Source: Bolinopsis microptera
Lineage: Eukaryota > Ctenophora > Tentaculata > Lobata > Bolinopsidae
Direction: 5' to 3'
Length of the DNA stretch: 64,000 nucleotides
NCBI RefSeq assembly: GCF_026151205.1
Contig: NC_087072.1
Location: 2,809,375 to 2,873,374, forward strand
Numbering within the stretch: position 1 is the stretch's first letter; every line of letters starts with the position of its first letter. Made by a program: the position numbers and the translations under genes. Of this stretch, positions 19,758 through 30,480 are shown one piece after another. The notes beneath the pieces are model-generated. The model had not been told where the DNA came from and did not search any database. It saw nothing but the letters and a program-made list of their open reading frames with translations.

Positions 19758-22067
19758 ATGACTTCACCACTTGAGGACTCGTGTCCTGTTAATAGTCTCA
19801 CCACCGGCAATTCAGCCATCACACATGAACCCACGCAAACAAACAATAAATCCACCATCCGTGGTGATCCAGAGGAAGCTGGATCTAACAAGGGTAAAAA
19901 ACCCGACCAAACAAACTCTAAACCCACAACTAGCGCTGGTACAACAGCAAACAAAGTAATGAAGGGAGGGAAATCCAAAATCACACATTACTACAACCTT
20001 CGTTCATTGAGCAGTAACAATAATCCCTGGCCCTCGCAGGTGGAACTTCAAAATCAGAAGAAGACACAGGACAAGCAACCTCCCGCATTAAAATCCTCCA
20101 CAGCCCCGAAAAAAGGCAAGATGAGTGACTCCTTTCTAACTACAATAAAGCAAATCAATATGCAGAAAAAGAAAAGCGCATGCCGCACTTTTTTCCAGGA
20201 ATTAGAAAGTCATGAAATCCTGATTGGACAGGAACCATATTTTAATAAGAATAAACTAGAATCCGTACCTAAAACTCACAAATCCTTCACTCCTTTTCAC
20301 AAGGAAACACCTAGAGTGTGCATTATAGTACCCATTGAATTAGGGAAACTCTCATACTCTTTGACCCCCTTCTGTACCAGGGACATGATCACAGTTAGAT
20401 GCAATCTTAAAAACAGGTCGGACGTAGTTCTGTGCTCACTATACATGGGACATGAACCTAACAAACCCGAAATAGACTCGACCACGGTAGACAAGATGTC
20501 TAAATTAGTGGAATTTACCAAGACAAAGAACCTACCACTAATAATGGGGGCTGACAGCAACGGTCACCACGTGCTTTGGAACAGCTTCAAAAGAAACGAC
20601 CGAAGAGGCACTCTGCTAGCACAGTTGATTGACAGTCTGAATCTTACTGTAGCCAATCAAGGAAAGAACCCGACCTTCCTGAATAGCAGGGGTCATAAAA
20701 GCATCATTGACATTTCATTGACAAATAAAAAGGGGAGCAACCTCATATCAAACTGGAACGTCTCCACGAAGTGCTCCCTCTCCGACCACAAAATGATATC
20801 GTTCAATGTGGACCTCGGCAATAGATGGGAATCCTACACCCGGAACATGAAAGAACTCGACCCCGAACAGTACAAGAAAGCAGTAGAAAAACGCATGAAA
20901 GCGAAACCCTACATATGGAGAAAGAATAAAACCGACAAGGCAGTCAACTACATAAATCAGATTCTCATGGAGGCCCTGGAAGAATCTTGCCCTATGGTCA
21001 AAATAGTCCACAAGTCTAAAATCCCGTGGTCAAAACAACTAAATGTACTTAAGCACACAACAAAAAAAGCGAAAAACAAGTCCATCTCTGCCCACTCTAA
21101 AAAATCGATCTCTACCCCTGAGGAGAAGAATGCCAAGTCAGCTGAATGGACTGCGGCCGAGAAAGCTTATAATAAGGCGATTAAGGACAAGGACAGAGAA
21201 GCGTACCGTGAGTACTGCTCCAACATTTCTCACCCTAAAAACCTTGCCAAAACCACCAAAAAGAAGACGCAGCCCTGGGAGCAACTGAATGTACTGCAGA
21301 AGGCAGATGGAAGCTTCACAGAGGACTCCGAAGAAACGCTAAATGTACTAGCAGCCGTACACTTTCAATCTGACTCCAACTCAGAGCGAATAAATCCAAA
21401 GTCTGAACCGTTTGACTCAGAAAACGACAGAGCAACAATCAATGATATATTCCACAAATCAAGAATGGACAGGGTTATCAGAACTATACCACTAAACAAA
21501 GCCCCGGGAATGGACAGCATTACTAACACAATGATCAAATCAGCCTGGGAACTGATCCAAGAACCACTTCAACACATCTTCAAAAGCTGTATGATATATT
21601 CCCACTGCCCAACGTGCTGGAAAACCTGCTGTGGCATAATTATTCCTAAAGATGGGAAAGACGACTACTCTAACCCGAGAGCGTTCAGAATCATCAGCCT
21701 GACCTCAAATATCCAGAAACTCATGGAGAGAATTATTCTCGACTACTTGGAAAGAAAAACGAGAGTGGACAATAAACTAACCAAAAACCAATTTGGCTTT
21801 AGGAAAAAGAAAAGCACAGAGGCAGCTATCCACAGACTAACAAGAAAGATAGAAGACGCAATCCAGAACGGCCACTACGGCCTAGGCGTATTCCTTGACG
21901 TTGAAGGAGCCTTCGATAATATCAAATTCAGCTCTATCTACAACGCTCTGATAAAGGCTAAAATACCCCCCATGATCGCGTGTTGGATCAGAGAGATGTT
22001 GACGGACCGCTCGATCATTCTCACTCTGCACTCTACACGGCATAACCATTACCAAGAAAATCTATAA
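19758..22067 (+). CDS. I-like ORF2, first part: basic leader, EEP endonuclease, RT fingers and palm
   Basis: 769 residues. A Thr/Lys/Pro-rich leader (about 1-130, no zinc knuckle) precedes an endonuclease domain at about 135-355 (LIGQEPYFNKNK, VVLCSLYMGHE, GADSNGHHVLW, IDISLTN, SDHKMISFNVDL). RT motifs start near residue 575: IPLNKAPGMDSI, FRIISLTSNIQKLMERII, NQFGFRKKKSTEAA and FLDVEGAFDNI. The last 10 or so residues (TRHNHYQENL) are out of frame: one extra base near 22020-22036 diverts it to a stop at 22065-22067. RT continues one frame over with KGCPQGGILSPLLWNL from 22066. Confidence 0.88.
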   Translation: MTSPLEDSCPVNSLTTGNSAITHEPTQTNNKSTIRGDPEEAGSNKGKKPDQTNSKPTTSAGTTANKVMKGGKSKITHYYNLRSLSSNNNPWPSQVELQNQKKTQDKQPPALKSSTAPKKGKMSDSFLTTIKQINMQKKKSACRTFFQELESHEILIGQEPYFNKNKLESVPKTHKSFTPFHKETPRVCIIVPIELGKLSYSLTPFCTRDMITVRCNLKNRSDVVLCSLYMGHEPNKPEIDSTTVDKMSKLVEFTKTKNLPLIMGADSNGHHVLWNSFKRNDRRGTLLAQLIDSLNLTVANQGKNPTFLNSRGHKSIIDISLTNKKGSNLISNWNVSTKCSLSDHKMISFNVDLGNRWESYTRNMKELDPEQYKKAVEKRMKAKPYIWRKNKTDKAVNYINQILMEALEESCPMVKIVHKSKIPWSKQLNVLKHTTKKAKNKSISAHSKKSISTPEEKNAKSAEWTAAEKAYNKAIKDKDREAYREYCSNISHPKNLAKTTKKKTQPWEQLNVLQKADGSFTEDSEETLNVLAAVHFQSDSNSERINPKSEPFDSENDRATINDIFHKSRMDRVIRTIPLNKAPGMDSITNTMIKSAWELIQEPLQHIFKSCMIYSHCPTCWKTCCGIIIPKDGKDDYSNPRAFRIISLTSNIQKLMERIILDYLERKTRVDNKLTKNQFGFRKKKSTEAAIHRLTRKIEDAIQNGHYGLGVFLDVEGAFDNIKFSSIYNALIKAKIPPMIACWIREMLTDRSIILTLHSTRHNHYQENL

Positions 22068-22179
22068 AGGATGTCCACAAGGCGGAATTCTATCTCCACT
22101 TCTATGGAACCTAACTCTCAATACCCTTCTAACAAAGGACCAACTTGACGACGACTTCATCCAAGCCTTTGCAGACGAC

Positions 22180-23847
22180 TTGGCTATCCTAATCCAAGGT
22201 TTCGATCTATCTGCAACCATGAGGGACATAGCAACCAGATACCTCAAAATTATCAACAAATGGTGCATAGATAATGGAGTGAAACTCAGCACAATCAAAA
22301 CAAAAGTCATTATCTTCTCAGCTCTCAAAAAGAAACATACAATGAAACCCGTCCTTCTGGATGGAGAGAAGCTGGAATTCTCAGACGAGGTAAAATACCT
22401 AGGTGTCACTTTCGACAAGCATCTTAGATGGGACTCACACATCAAATCAAAATGCCAGCTGGCAACCAAACTTCTCCACATGTGCAAAAACCATATTTCC
22501 AAGACTTGGGGCTTATCACCAAGCAAAACCAGATGGATCTACAGGCAGGTTGTTCTCCCAACTGTCAGCTACTCTTGTTTCGTCTGGATCCACAGACTCA
22601 GTGAAAATGCAAACCTACGGAACTTACTAAACTCCGTACAGAAAATAGCAACACTGTACATCACTGGCGGTCTCCAGAAATCACCTAACATCACCCTAGA
22701 CATCCTATCCGGCTTAATGCCTATAGACGTGTTTCTAAAATTTAAAGCCTCAAAAACTTCTATCAGACTTAAAATTGAAAATAATTGGATCAGCCAATAC
22801 TCACTGACTAGTAAAGTTATCTCCCATGCTAAATACCTAGACAAAGAGATCGATAAACTAGGACTATCTAGCAAAATATCCCTCCTAGACCGCACAACTC
22901 GTACCAATTTTAACACAGACTACACTGTCTCACTAGAATATCCGCAGGTAACACCCCCTGACTCGACCCTAAAAGTGTACACTGATGGGTCTCTACAGAC
23001 GAACACACAGTTGGCTGGAGCTGGCTTCACAATCAATAGAAACAACAGAACAATAATTGATCAATCGATAAACCTTGGGATAAATGCGACCATAAATCAG
23101 AGTGAGATGTTTGCTATCCAGAGAGCAGCAGCCTTACTGTATGACGCAAACACCAAGAACCAGGTAATAAACTTCTACTCAGATTCTCTAAGTTCACTCC
23201 ATCAATTAAAGATGGGGCACTCCACTTCAAAATTGACCATGGATACTTCCGTAACTCTTAACAAACTTTCTGAACTAAACCAAGTAACACTCTACAAAGT
23301 CGCTGCCCATACAGGTATAGCGGGCAACGAAAGAGCGGACATACTGGCAAAAGCAGGAGCGAGCTCCCCACCAGTTGGCCCTGAACCCTTCCTCTGCATA
23401 AGCTGGAGCAACGTAATCGCAGGCCTACTAAAGAAAGCCCGGAATGAAACTCTTCATAAACTAGAACAGCACACGATGAAAGACGAATCGAAAACGCCAA
23501 TAGAGAGCTACATCAGAAGATTTGGCAATAACAGACTAGCATACCAGAAGAAGGAACCGCTCAGACTACTGACTCATATGTATACGGGTCAAAATTGGTT
23601 AAAGGACAACTTCAGCAAACGTGACATAAACACAGATCCACTCTGCACAAAGTGCCGGGAGAGCAGGGAAACAGCCCACCACTTCATCAGCGAATGCCCA
23701 GCATATGCAACCGTAAGACTGGAACTTTTTGGCGTACCATACATCTCTCTAGCAGATATTATAACTAATTTCGGCCCTGAAAAACTGATAAAATACATCT
23801 ACAAAACAGGTAGAACTAAGACTGACTACTTCCCTAGAGCTAGCTAA
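22180..23847 (+). CDS. I-like ORF2, second part: end of RT, RNase H, C-terminal Cys/His motif
   Basis: 555 residues from the first Met, but the frame is open upstream and its RT sequence (GCPQGGILSPLL, then FADDLAIL with the catalytic Asp pair) precedes that Met, so the real coding part starts near 22036. RNase H spans about residues 265-395: YTDGSLQTN, QSEMFAIQRAAALL, NFYSDSLSSL and AHTGIAGNERADILAKAG supply the acidic residues expected for the active site. A motif CTKCRESRETAHHFISEC near residue 485 matches the C-terminal Cys/His pattern of this group. A single frameshift separates it from 19758-22067, so this copy is inactive as assembled. Confidence 0.88.
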   Translation: MAILIQGFDLSATMRDIATRYLKIINKWCIDNGVKLSTIKTKVIIFSALKKKHTMKPVLLDGEKLEFSDEVKYLGVTFDKHLRWDSHIKSKCQLATKLLHMCKNHISKTWGLSPSKTRWIYRQVVLPTVSYSCFVWIHRLSENANLRNLLNSVQKIATLYITGGLQKSPNITLDILSGLMPIDVFLKFKASKTSIRLKIENNWISQYSLTSKVISHAKYLDKEIDKLGLSSKISLLDRTTRTNFNTDYTVSLEYPQVTPPDSTLKVYTDGSLQTNTQLAGAGFTINRNNRTIIDQSINLGINATINQSEMFAIQRAAALLYDANTKNQVINFYSDSLSSLHQLKMGHSTSKLTMDTSVTLNKLSELNQVTLYKVAAHTGIAGNERADILAKAGASSPPVGPEPFLCISWSNVIAGLLKKARNETLHKLEQHTMKDESKTPIESYIRRFGNNRLAYQKKEPLRLLTHMYTGQNWLKDNFSKRDINTDPLCTKCRESRETAHHFISECPAYATVRLELFGVPYISLADIITNFGPEKLIKYIYKTGRTKTDYFPRAS

Positions 23848-24547
23848 CTTCCTACAATGCTAAAACACCAACGGCAGTCAATTAAACTGAGCACAACCTT
23901 CGCACATCACAGCCTGCTGCCAGGGAGCCAGGGCTTTCATAAAATCACATCAACAGTCCACCCGCCCTGGGAACGATACGCTCACGAGGGCGCGCCAAAG
24001 TCTTATGAATACACAAACCCAATACTGTGAGCACAATTAGGTTGTGGCGCGCACAGCATGACACGATCGTCCACTTTGTATGGTAAAATACCACTCCATC
24101 AAGTTCTCTAAGTACAGAAATCGCTCTGCTGAGATCCCTAGCCGAGTAACCTCAATCTTGATGTATAAAATGGAACAACACAGCCCAACCACAAACCGCC
24201 TACACATCACCCAACGTAACACACACCTAGAGTCAGCATTTTCTCACCTGGGGCGTCAGCATCCTCCTAAATGGTGGTGAGAGACCGGACAACTTTAATC
24301 CAATCATCCTTAGGGACTATGTTAGTCGCTCGCCTGATTGCTATCTTCTGATAGTGATCAAAGGAGCGGCAACCCCGACTCGGCTGTTGTCTATCAAGAC
24401 ATTATCATCTGGAAGCCCAGGGGAATGGGGTACAAATGCTAACCAGGTGGACCCCAGTAGGATACTCCGTATGGAGGGTCGCTACCTCATATCTTGTGAC
24501 GGTAGTCAGTGGGTGCCGCACCAAAAAAAAAAAAAAAAAAAAAAAAA
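23848..24547 (+). other. 3' UTR and poly-A tail of the I-like element
   Basis: Non-coding, moderately GC-rich, ending in a run of 25 A at 24523-24547. Two short ORFs here (24080-24280, 24354-24641) have no support. Confidence 0.75.
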
Positions 24548-24616
24548 TTGTCGCTCAGTCGCTGTGAAAAGCCTCATTGAGTGCGCGGCGCGGCACAGTG
24601 ACGCATCGCGCTACAA
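24548..24616 (+). repeat. Half copy of a small GC-rich dispersed element
   Basis: AAGCCTCATTGAGTGCGCGG to CGCATCGCGCTACAA matches the end of the 130-bp element at 48908-49037 (reverse complement). Only this half follows the I-like poly-A; I could not find the other half upstream of the I-like element. Confidence 0.7.
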
Positions 24617-24762
24617 AGCTGCAACGTGGTTCATAACCTAAAATACAAAGCAAAATTTGTTTGCTAAGCTGCATTTTATTGCCAAATATTTTATTACTGG
24701 GCCGCGCTCAGCCTGTCATTCCGCCTAATCTCTATTCGGCGCTATGTTAATGAACATAATAG

Positions 24763-24777
24763 CCTGGGGTCCCCAGG
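24763..24777. repeat. 15-bp perfect palindrome CCTGGGGTCCCCAGG
   Basis: Seven-base arms around a central T. A second small hairpin (TATGTT/AACATA) lies just upstream, so this short interval is rich in dyad symmetry. Confidence 0.6.
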
Positions 24778-24809
24778 TAAAATATTTTAATAATATTTAT
24801 GTGTATCAT

Positions 24810-24936
24810 TTAATTGATGATGTCAATTCATCGCAACTCGGCGCGGCACAATGGCGCATTTTGCCGATCTAGCGAGCGTCGTTGCAAGAAGCATAATTGA
24901 GTGCGCGGCGCGCCACAGTAACACATTGCGCTACAA
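24810..24936 (+). mobile_element. Small GC-rich non-autonomous element, full copy
   Basis: Begins TTAATTGATGATGTCAATTC, has the CGGCGCGGCACA block twice in degenerate form and ends GCGCTACAA. Flanks GTGTATCAT (24801-24809) and GGGTATCAT (24937-24945) match in 8 of 9 bases and are a likely target-site duplication. It is the reverse complement of the 48908-49037 copy. Eight- to nine-base duplications would fit a DNA-transposon MITE, but no transposase is in view. Confidence 0.75.
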
Positions 24937-25204
24937 GGGTATCATCCATAAAAATAAATAAATTCAGCTTTGCTGTGCACATTTGTGCTATCAATGTACT
25001 GCAAAAATCTTAACCATTAAAATGGTCAAAAAGAAAGTGGTGCGTGCTACTTCAAAGAAATTTAGACGAGTAATATTGAATATCCGTCAACAAAAATCTA
25101 GCGCTGCGCAAAATTTCCTTATCTTCGATGATATATAAATATATATATAACGATGTTTAATAAATGATGCAAAGAATTTCGAAGATCTAATCAACACAGA
25201 CTTT

Positions 25205-25453
25205 TTGTTAAATCAAGTCTTATTATACACTTCACATAGCTATGAAACATTCATCTTGGGAGGCCAGCCCATCCAACACACCGAAAAATACTGCTATCTT
25301 GACATATTCCACAGAAATGGATCTTTTACAGCAGCAAATACTGAACTGAGGGCCAAGGCTCTCCGTGCTCTCTATGGTCTCAAAGGCAATATCGTCAATA
25401 TGCCCTCTTTCACCGTTCCCTAAACATTCTATTTTGACTCTCTAATAAAACCG
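25205..25453 (+). pseudogene. Non-LTR reverse transcriptase fragment, part A (split)
   Basis: A 72-codon ORF contains EKYCYLDIFHRNGSFTAA and LRAKALRALYGLKGNI, characteristic of the C-terminal region of invertebrate non-LTR RTs. After a frameshift the last bases read FDSLIKP up to 25453. The continuation (ILLYGC) lies 11 kb away at 36447. The break is exactly at the 9-bp direct repeat ATAAAACCG (25445-25453 and 36438-36446). Upstream of 25205 the similarity fades. This is an old, 5'-truncated insertion. Confidence 0.75.
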
Positions 25454-25511
25454 TTGTAGCGCGATGCACTACTGGGTCGCGAGCGCATCAAATAATGCTT
25501 CTCGCAACCAC
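25454..25511 (-). repeat. Left part of a split small GC-rich element
   Basis: TTGTAGCGCGATGCACTACT to about GCTTCTCGCAAC matches the start of the 48908 copy with scattered changes. It abuts the ATAAAACCG duplication. Its right part is at 36352-36437. Confidence 0.7.
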
Positions 25512-26769
25512 AGTAGTGTGCAAACCAACATTCGAACCACCAGCAGCTGGTGGTCAATTTCCTACGAACGCGGACTTAATTTGGTTCAGACTGGAGTCGA
25601 GCGCTACGTTATAGCTGTATATATAGCTCGTTTCACGACGAAATTCTTCATTTATTGAGTTTGTCTGTCGATTATGTTGGAGTTTGTATTTTTAATTTTG
25701 TACTCGAATACTGTTAATTTATTATTTATTAAATAGTTGTTTTTCGTAACAGCACACTAGTACGTGATTCCTTTTGTTTATTCTTACATAATTAGGAAGA
25801 TTTTAAACTTCAATACTATAAATAATCAAATATTTACGAACACCGATCATCGGTATGTACCCATTATGCATTATTGGTATCGAAGTCTTATGTTGAGCTG
25901 GATATCGAAAATTTCAAAATGTAAGGCTGTAATTTTGTACTTGTTTAGGGTGTAGAACTAGGATTAACAACTTGATTGCTAGGAGCTAGGAAGATATTTT
26001 AGTAATGATGACCCTTTAAACTTAAACTATATCTCTAGTGCACTTCGATCGGTTTTCTTTTCAATTTTGATAAAACCTAGTCGAGGATCTTTGTTTCAGA
26101 ACTTCACTAATTTATTAAGTTTTGTAGTTTATATAGACGGAACATGAGCAGATACCATTCGATTATTATAAAATATCCGATTTGAAATATTATGCTGTCG
26201 AGTTTGAGTTCAACATGGACTCATATATTAACATCCCGCATTGAATTTGTGTCGTCCTTACAATTTTTTGCGCTGAATTTGTATGCTTATTAATACTGCC
26301 GCATGATATCAGTAGCTGCTATAAAACTAGAGTGTATAGCAAGTGTATTATACGATGTTTCCCACGTAAAATCGCAGTTGTTTGGTGCAGCTGGGGCACT
26401 CTACTGGTGATTGACACCAGAGACTGAGAAAAACTTTGACATAATTTCAAGTTGATATGACCTATAAACTACCACATTTACAGAAGTATGGTAATACATT
26501 CTTGTCAGCTGTCTGGGCAAATCTTCTCTCGCAAATTGATTAAAATTTAATGTTTTTATTTCTCACTTCCAACGATGTCGCAATTATTAAGGTAAAATTT
26601 GAAGTTATTTTGAGATTCAATTAATAAATTTTAGATTGCAGCTGATATCACTTAGTATGTACATTGAACTCGGTTGCAAGGGTAGAACTTATGAAATACT
26701 ATCATAGTATTATTGCACTATACTATTATGGTTCATCAAAGTTCGTATCATGATTTGTCACAATTAAAC
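25512..26769. other. Non-coding AT-rich stretch inside the 11-kb insert
   Basis: Two ORFs of 63-64 codons (25464-25658, 25764-25955) show no recognisable domain. I see no repeats or RNA genes. Confidence 0.45.
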
Positions 26770-27569
26770 CATCGAGTCACTTGAGGAAACCCGTTAAAGC
26801 TCGCAATTGGCGACGAGATAAAGGTTTGTGGTACCTCTAGATGTTAAGTTCCAATCTTCCTTACTATACCTACCACTCCTTCTTCCTTGAGTAGATCCAT
26901 CTGGAACAGTGAGCTGCTTCTTCCCTTCTATCCCGACTAGTCTACTCAGCTCTCTCCAAACCGTGAACAACTACACCCGTGCTAGAACTTTAACCGCATA
27001 ATTATAACAGCACAATTCTTTCGCTTGAATCTCAGTCTGCTGTAAGACTGCTGTACCGGTAGAGTTTTACTTGTATGATTCAGCAATCTGCTCTTTAGAA
27101 TGGTACCGTTACCTCCCGCCATAAGACTGTGCCGTCTGTGACCTTGAGATATCATAAGGTCCGATAGATAAGAAGCACTATCCAATATCGAGACCCACTC
27201 AGGATCCCAAACCACGACTCCTTTCGGTCGTCTGTACTTGCTTTTTTCCTCCCAGCATGGACTAAGTCAATGATACTGTCTTACATCGCTGCCTTGTTCT
27301 TATAAGTGTTCACTCGGCGCTCACTAAGATAACATGTTCAGAGATCTGTTGCAGAACCTTGTCGTGGCCGTCATTATATACTCCTTGACTAAGAGCACTT
27401 TACACCTACAAGAAAAATGTGCTAAATGATACCCATCCTCTCCGCACATTACTGTACTTGCACTTACCATCCTCATCTTCGCCATAGAGGTGGTTAAGAG
27501 GGTGACGTACACAGCATCTAGCACGAATCCAATAAGTGAGTCTACAGTGCGTGTCGAAATACATTGCAT
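26770..27569 (-). pseudogene. Decayed HERO-like element, 3' fragment
   Basis: Clearly related to 7195-8080: both share GCTCGCAATTGGCGACGAGA, and the minus-strand ORF 27324-27569 contains DSLIGFVLDAVY, LLTTSMAK and a broken CCHC region aligning with DSLIGFMLSAVY, LLTPSMVSK and HILAGCKVALSQ. Many indels break the frame, so the endonuclease region (26982-27215) is only recognisable in pieces. It is much older than the copy at 6589-9294. Confidence 0.8.
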
Positions 27570-28599
27570 GTACCCTTATATATTAATTGAGACAGATTTT
27601 AATAAATCAACAAATTCTTAAAATTTAAAAAGGTAGAATTTATATTCTATGGCATTTATTGAAACCTGCTTTTTTAAAGTTGAGAATTGGTTTCAATTTC
27701 TAGAAATATCACGATAATGTTGACTCAAAACTGTTTCAGGCAGCTATCAAGTCTCAAGATATGACATAATTTGATAGAATGTTAGTACCAACGCTATCAG
27801 TGCATTGAATCGAGTTTCTCGATCAGTGTATTATAATTAGGTTCTATCGACCGTTTTTGTAGTCGTAACTCATTTTATTTGTTATTATTCGACCAATTAA
27901 AACCTAGCAAACCAGACTCTTTATGTGCTAAATGTTACTTTAACCTTAATAATAGCAGCATTGTGCAGATATCCAGTTACATTTTTTCCAGCCGTATATT
28001 ATGAAATATACAGGGTGGGGCCAAAAGTCAGTGTGCAAACGTTGGCATTAATAGCTCAGTTCACTGAGTGCCCAATTGAAATAATTGGTTCTGTATGACT
28101 TCTACCACCACTGGTTCGAGAAATTGTCAAATCGAAACATATTTGTAATCTCATTAAACTATATAAAAAAAATAAGTATAAAGAATAAGGAAATAGGAAC
28201 GGGAATGAAGCCAATACCAGGAAGTGAAACCCCACCAAAGAATAATTGATCCTTAGTAGACCTGGTGAAATAAAGTAACTGAACTGTAAGTTTAAGAAAA
28301 GACGAAGGAATAAAGGAGAGAGGAAATAATGTTATGTGAACATCATTCAGCAGATGACTTGGCACACCGGTTTCGGGGGGTTTAATACCTGTACCGGTTT
28401 AATTGGCCAAGACCCCCTAGCAATCACTCGTCAGGTGATCACCTGTTCACGTTAAATGTGATGTCAAGGATGTCGCTGACATCAAGTATACTGTATTTGT
28501 ACAGAATACTAGGTCGGTCTTTCAGAAGCTTTCTGAATTTACTCTTCAGGAGTCTGTCATTATAACATCTTGAAAGAAGTGTCCTATAAAGGGTGTTGG
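27570..28599. other. Non-coding stretch
   Basis: AT-rich. The string TACAGGGTGGGGCCAAAAGT at about 28009 resembles the start of some mariner-like or other DNA transposon ends, but I found no matching inverted end. Around 28370-28430 is a GC-richer part with CACCGGTTTCGGGG and TACCGGTTTAATTGG. Short ORFs at 28056-28365 are not supported. Confidence 0.4.
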
Positions 28600-29590
28600 T
28601 AGACACAGAAAAGAATCAAGGTCAGAGATAATGAAGAGTAACGAAGGACCTGACCGTAAAAAACATTATAACCAACAGAAGAGGAAATATTACTGTTAGG
28701 AAAGGTGTACATGACCACAGAAAAGTTGAAGTCATCAAGTTGTTGTAAAGCTTGGTGGCGACGTTCCGGAGTTATTCATCGAGATGTTGATGTCGAGATA
28801 GTTTACGGACTTATGTCGTCACCACTCCTCTCCATACGCAGGTCAGGTGGATAAATGGACCTGATTAGGTTTAGAGAAATGCAAATAGTTCATGGTGTTG
28901 AGGTCGTCGACATATCTGCAGTTTCTTGAGAGGAGCTTAGCGAGACCGAACTTCTTTTCTTTGAATAGGAGTGTCCATGTAGTTGAATTCACACTTCCTA
29001 GCGAAAGATCAGCGAACTGGCTACTAGAATTCCCTCCCATGGGAATGGCCTTTTCGTTTGTCTTAAAATCTGATCCCCAAAAACAAACAAAAGTGTTAAA
29101 CAGAATAAATGTAATAGCTGTTTTGAGTTTATCAGCAGAAAAACCTAAGTATCCGTTATATTCCTTTTTAGAGAAAAAAGTGTTGTTCTTATACAGAGAA
29201 ACACAAATAAATTATTCGTATTACTAAGAGGGAGATCTATTAGCTCGAAAAGCAGTGACTGTACAACCTGAAGGTCTAGATTGGTATACAGAGTGGTAAA
29301 GTCGTATACCTGCATATTAAAAATCTCTAGTCTAGGCAGCCTTTCCAGGAACTGTTTAGAGCTGTTAATGCTCCAGTCGCAGTTAATTCCAGTATTGTTT
29401 GTAGATAGAGTTGCAGTAATTTGGGAAAAGTATTCTTTTAAAACTTTTAAAGGCTTTGTTGACTACAACTGATATCTGCTTAGTTGGACATTTACTACTG
29501 GCCCCAGCTATAAATCTAGACTTATAAGGATTCTTGTGAAGTTTAGGGAATCCAAAAGATTCTCGGTGGACAAAGGTTGTGTTCATTGTT
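28600..29590 (-). pseudogene. Penelope-like reverse transcriptase relic
   Basis: On the minus strand, pieces in different frames follow RT order. GFPKLHKNPYKSRFIAG comes near 29560-29500, VYDFTTLYTNL near 29300, IPMGGNSSSQFADLSL near 29040-29000 and CRYVDDLNTMN near 28920. The LPKLHK, YDFSTLYT and Y/F-x-DD signatures are those of Penelope-like elements. Frameshifts separate the blocks and no GIY-YIG endonuclease is recognisable, so this is a decayed fragment. Boundaries are approximate. Confidence 0.72.
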
Positions 29591-30011
29591 TTCAGATGAA
29601 AGTGTAGTTTTGTTACGCGTTGATTATTGAGCTCTCTATCTCATCTCTTATCGCTACAATTTAAACGACGACTCAGCTGCTAGTTTGTGTCTGGTGCTGT
29701 ACAATTCTGAATACATTATGGGAAATGTGGACTTTGACTCTACAATGTGGTCATGTAAATATTTGACCATGTTTGGGTGAAGCTGCTAATGATCTTGGTA
29801 TTTGGGATGAGGAAGTGATGAAACAATAAACTGTGATGAAGATAGTCATTTACATTAGACAAGTTCAAGAAACCACAACAAGGACGTTTTAGTAAAGCAC
29901 CTTTTGAGTGCATTTCAGGGTATTATTGCATATAAGGAAGCTTTTCTAACAGCGACAACAAAACGAGGAAATGAAAAGTGACATGATTAATGCTCAGAAT
30001 CAGTTATTCAG
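29591..30011. other. Non-coding stretch
   Basis: No domain, repeat or RNA gene recognised. It may include the diverged 5' part of the ORF1-like relic that follows. Confidence 0.4.
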
Positions 30012-30480
30012 TTGCAAGGGGAACTCTTTGACATTAAGACTAAGGATCTAGAATCAGTCCAGAGAACTGTTCAAACCGCTGTAGAAAACACTGTTCAAGC
30101 TGAGATTAAGTCTTACAGTGCTGCTGTGTCAAAACACTCCCCCAGCTCTGCATCCACTTTCACAGCAGAGAACTTGAAGAAGAGTAGTTCAGAATGTGGT
30201 AGCTGAAGAGGATCGCAGCAGAAATGTGTTGATTTTTGGTCTAAAGGAGGAAGCAGGAGAGAAACTTGGGGATAAAATTGCGATGTGTTTGAACAAATGG
30301 CAGAGAAGCCTACGCTTTGAAGCTTGCTCGAATTGGGAATAAAGCTGCTGAAAAACATAGAGCTGTCAAAGTATCATTTGGAAGCTCTAGCACCGTTCAT
30401 CAGATACTGATTAAAGCTAAAGAACTCGTGTCTCAGTTTTCAAAACTGTCTTATTTCACGGATCGGTCGCCGGAAGCGTG
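30012..30480 (+). pseudogene. Non-LTR retrotransposon ORF1-like relic
   Basis: The first frame (to 30206) has a coiled-coil-like, Gln/Glu/Lys-rich segment (SVQRTVQTAVENTVQAEIKS). After a frameshift come EEDRSRNVLIFGLKEEAGEK, RIGNKAAEKHRAVKVSF and KAKELVSQFSKLSYFTDRSP. This RSRN-V-FGL to V-V-F-S plan is that of ORF1 RNA-binding proteins of many invertebrate non-LTR elements. At least two frameshifts break it. I cannot say whether it belonged to the RT fragments at 25205 and 36438. Confidence 0.65.

Larger units (their letters stand above)
19758..24547 (+). mobile_element. I-like non-LTR retrotransposon (endonuclease, RT, RNase H, poly-A tail)
   Basis: An N-terminal basic region, EEP endonuclease and RT (19758-22067) are followed in another frame by the rest of RT, an RNase H domain and a Cys/His motif (to 23847). 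A 3' UTR and 25 adenines (24523-24547) end the element. RNase H inside a non-LTR ORF is typical of the I group and its relatives. No separate ORF1 is visible. Half of a small GC-rich mobile element follows the poly-A directly, so the insertion probably split a copy of it. Confidence 0.85.

Noticed and set aside
28009-28045. TACAGGGTGGGGCCAAAAGT as a mariner-type transposon end
   Set aside because: No inverted partner end, TA duplication or transposase remnant could be found nearby.
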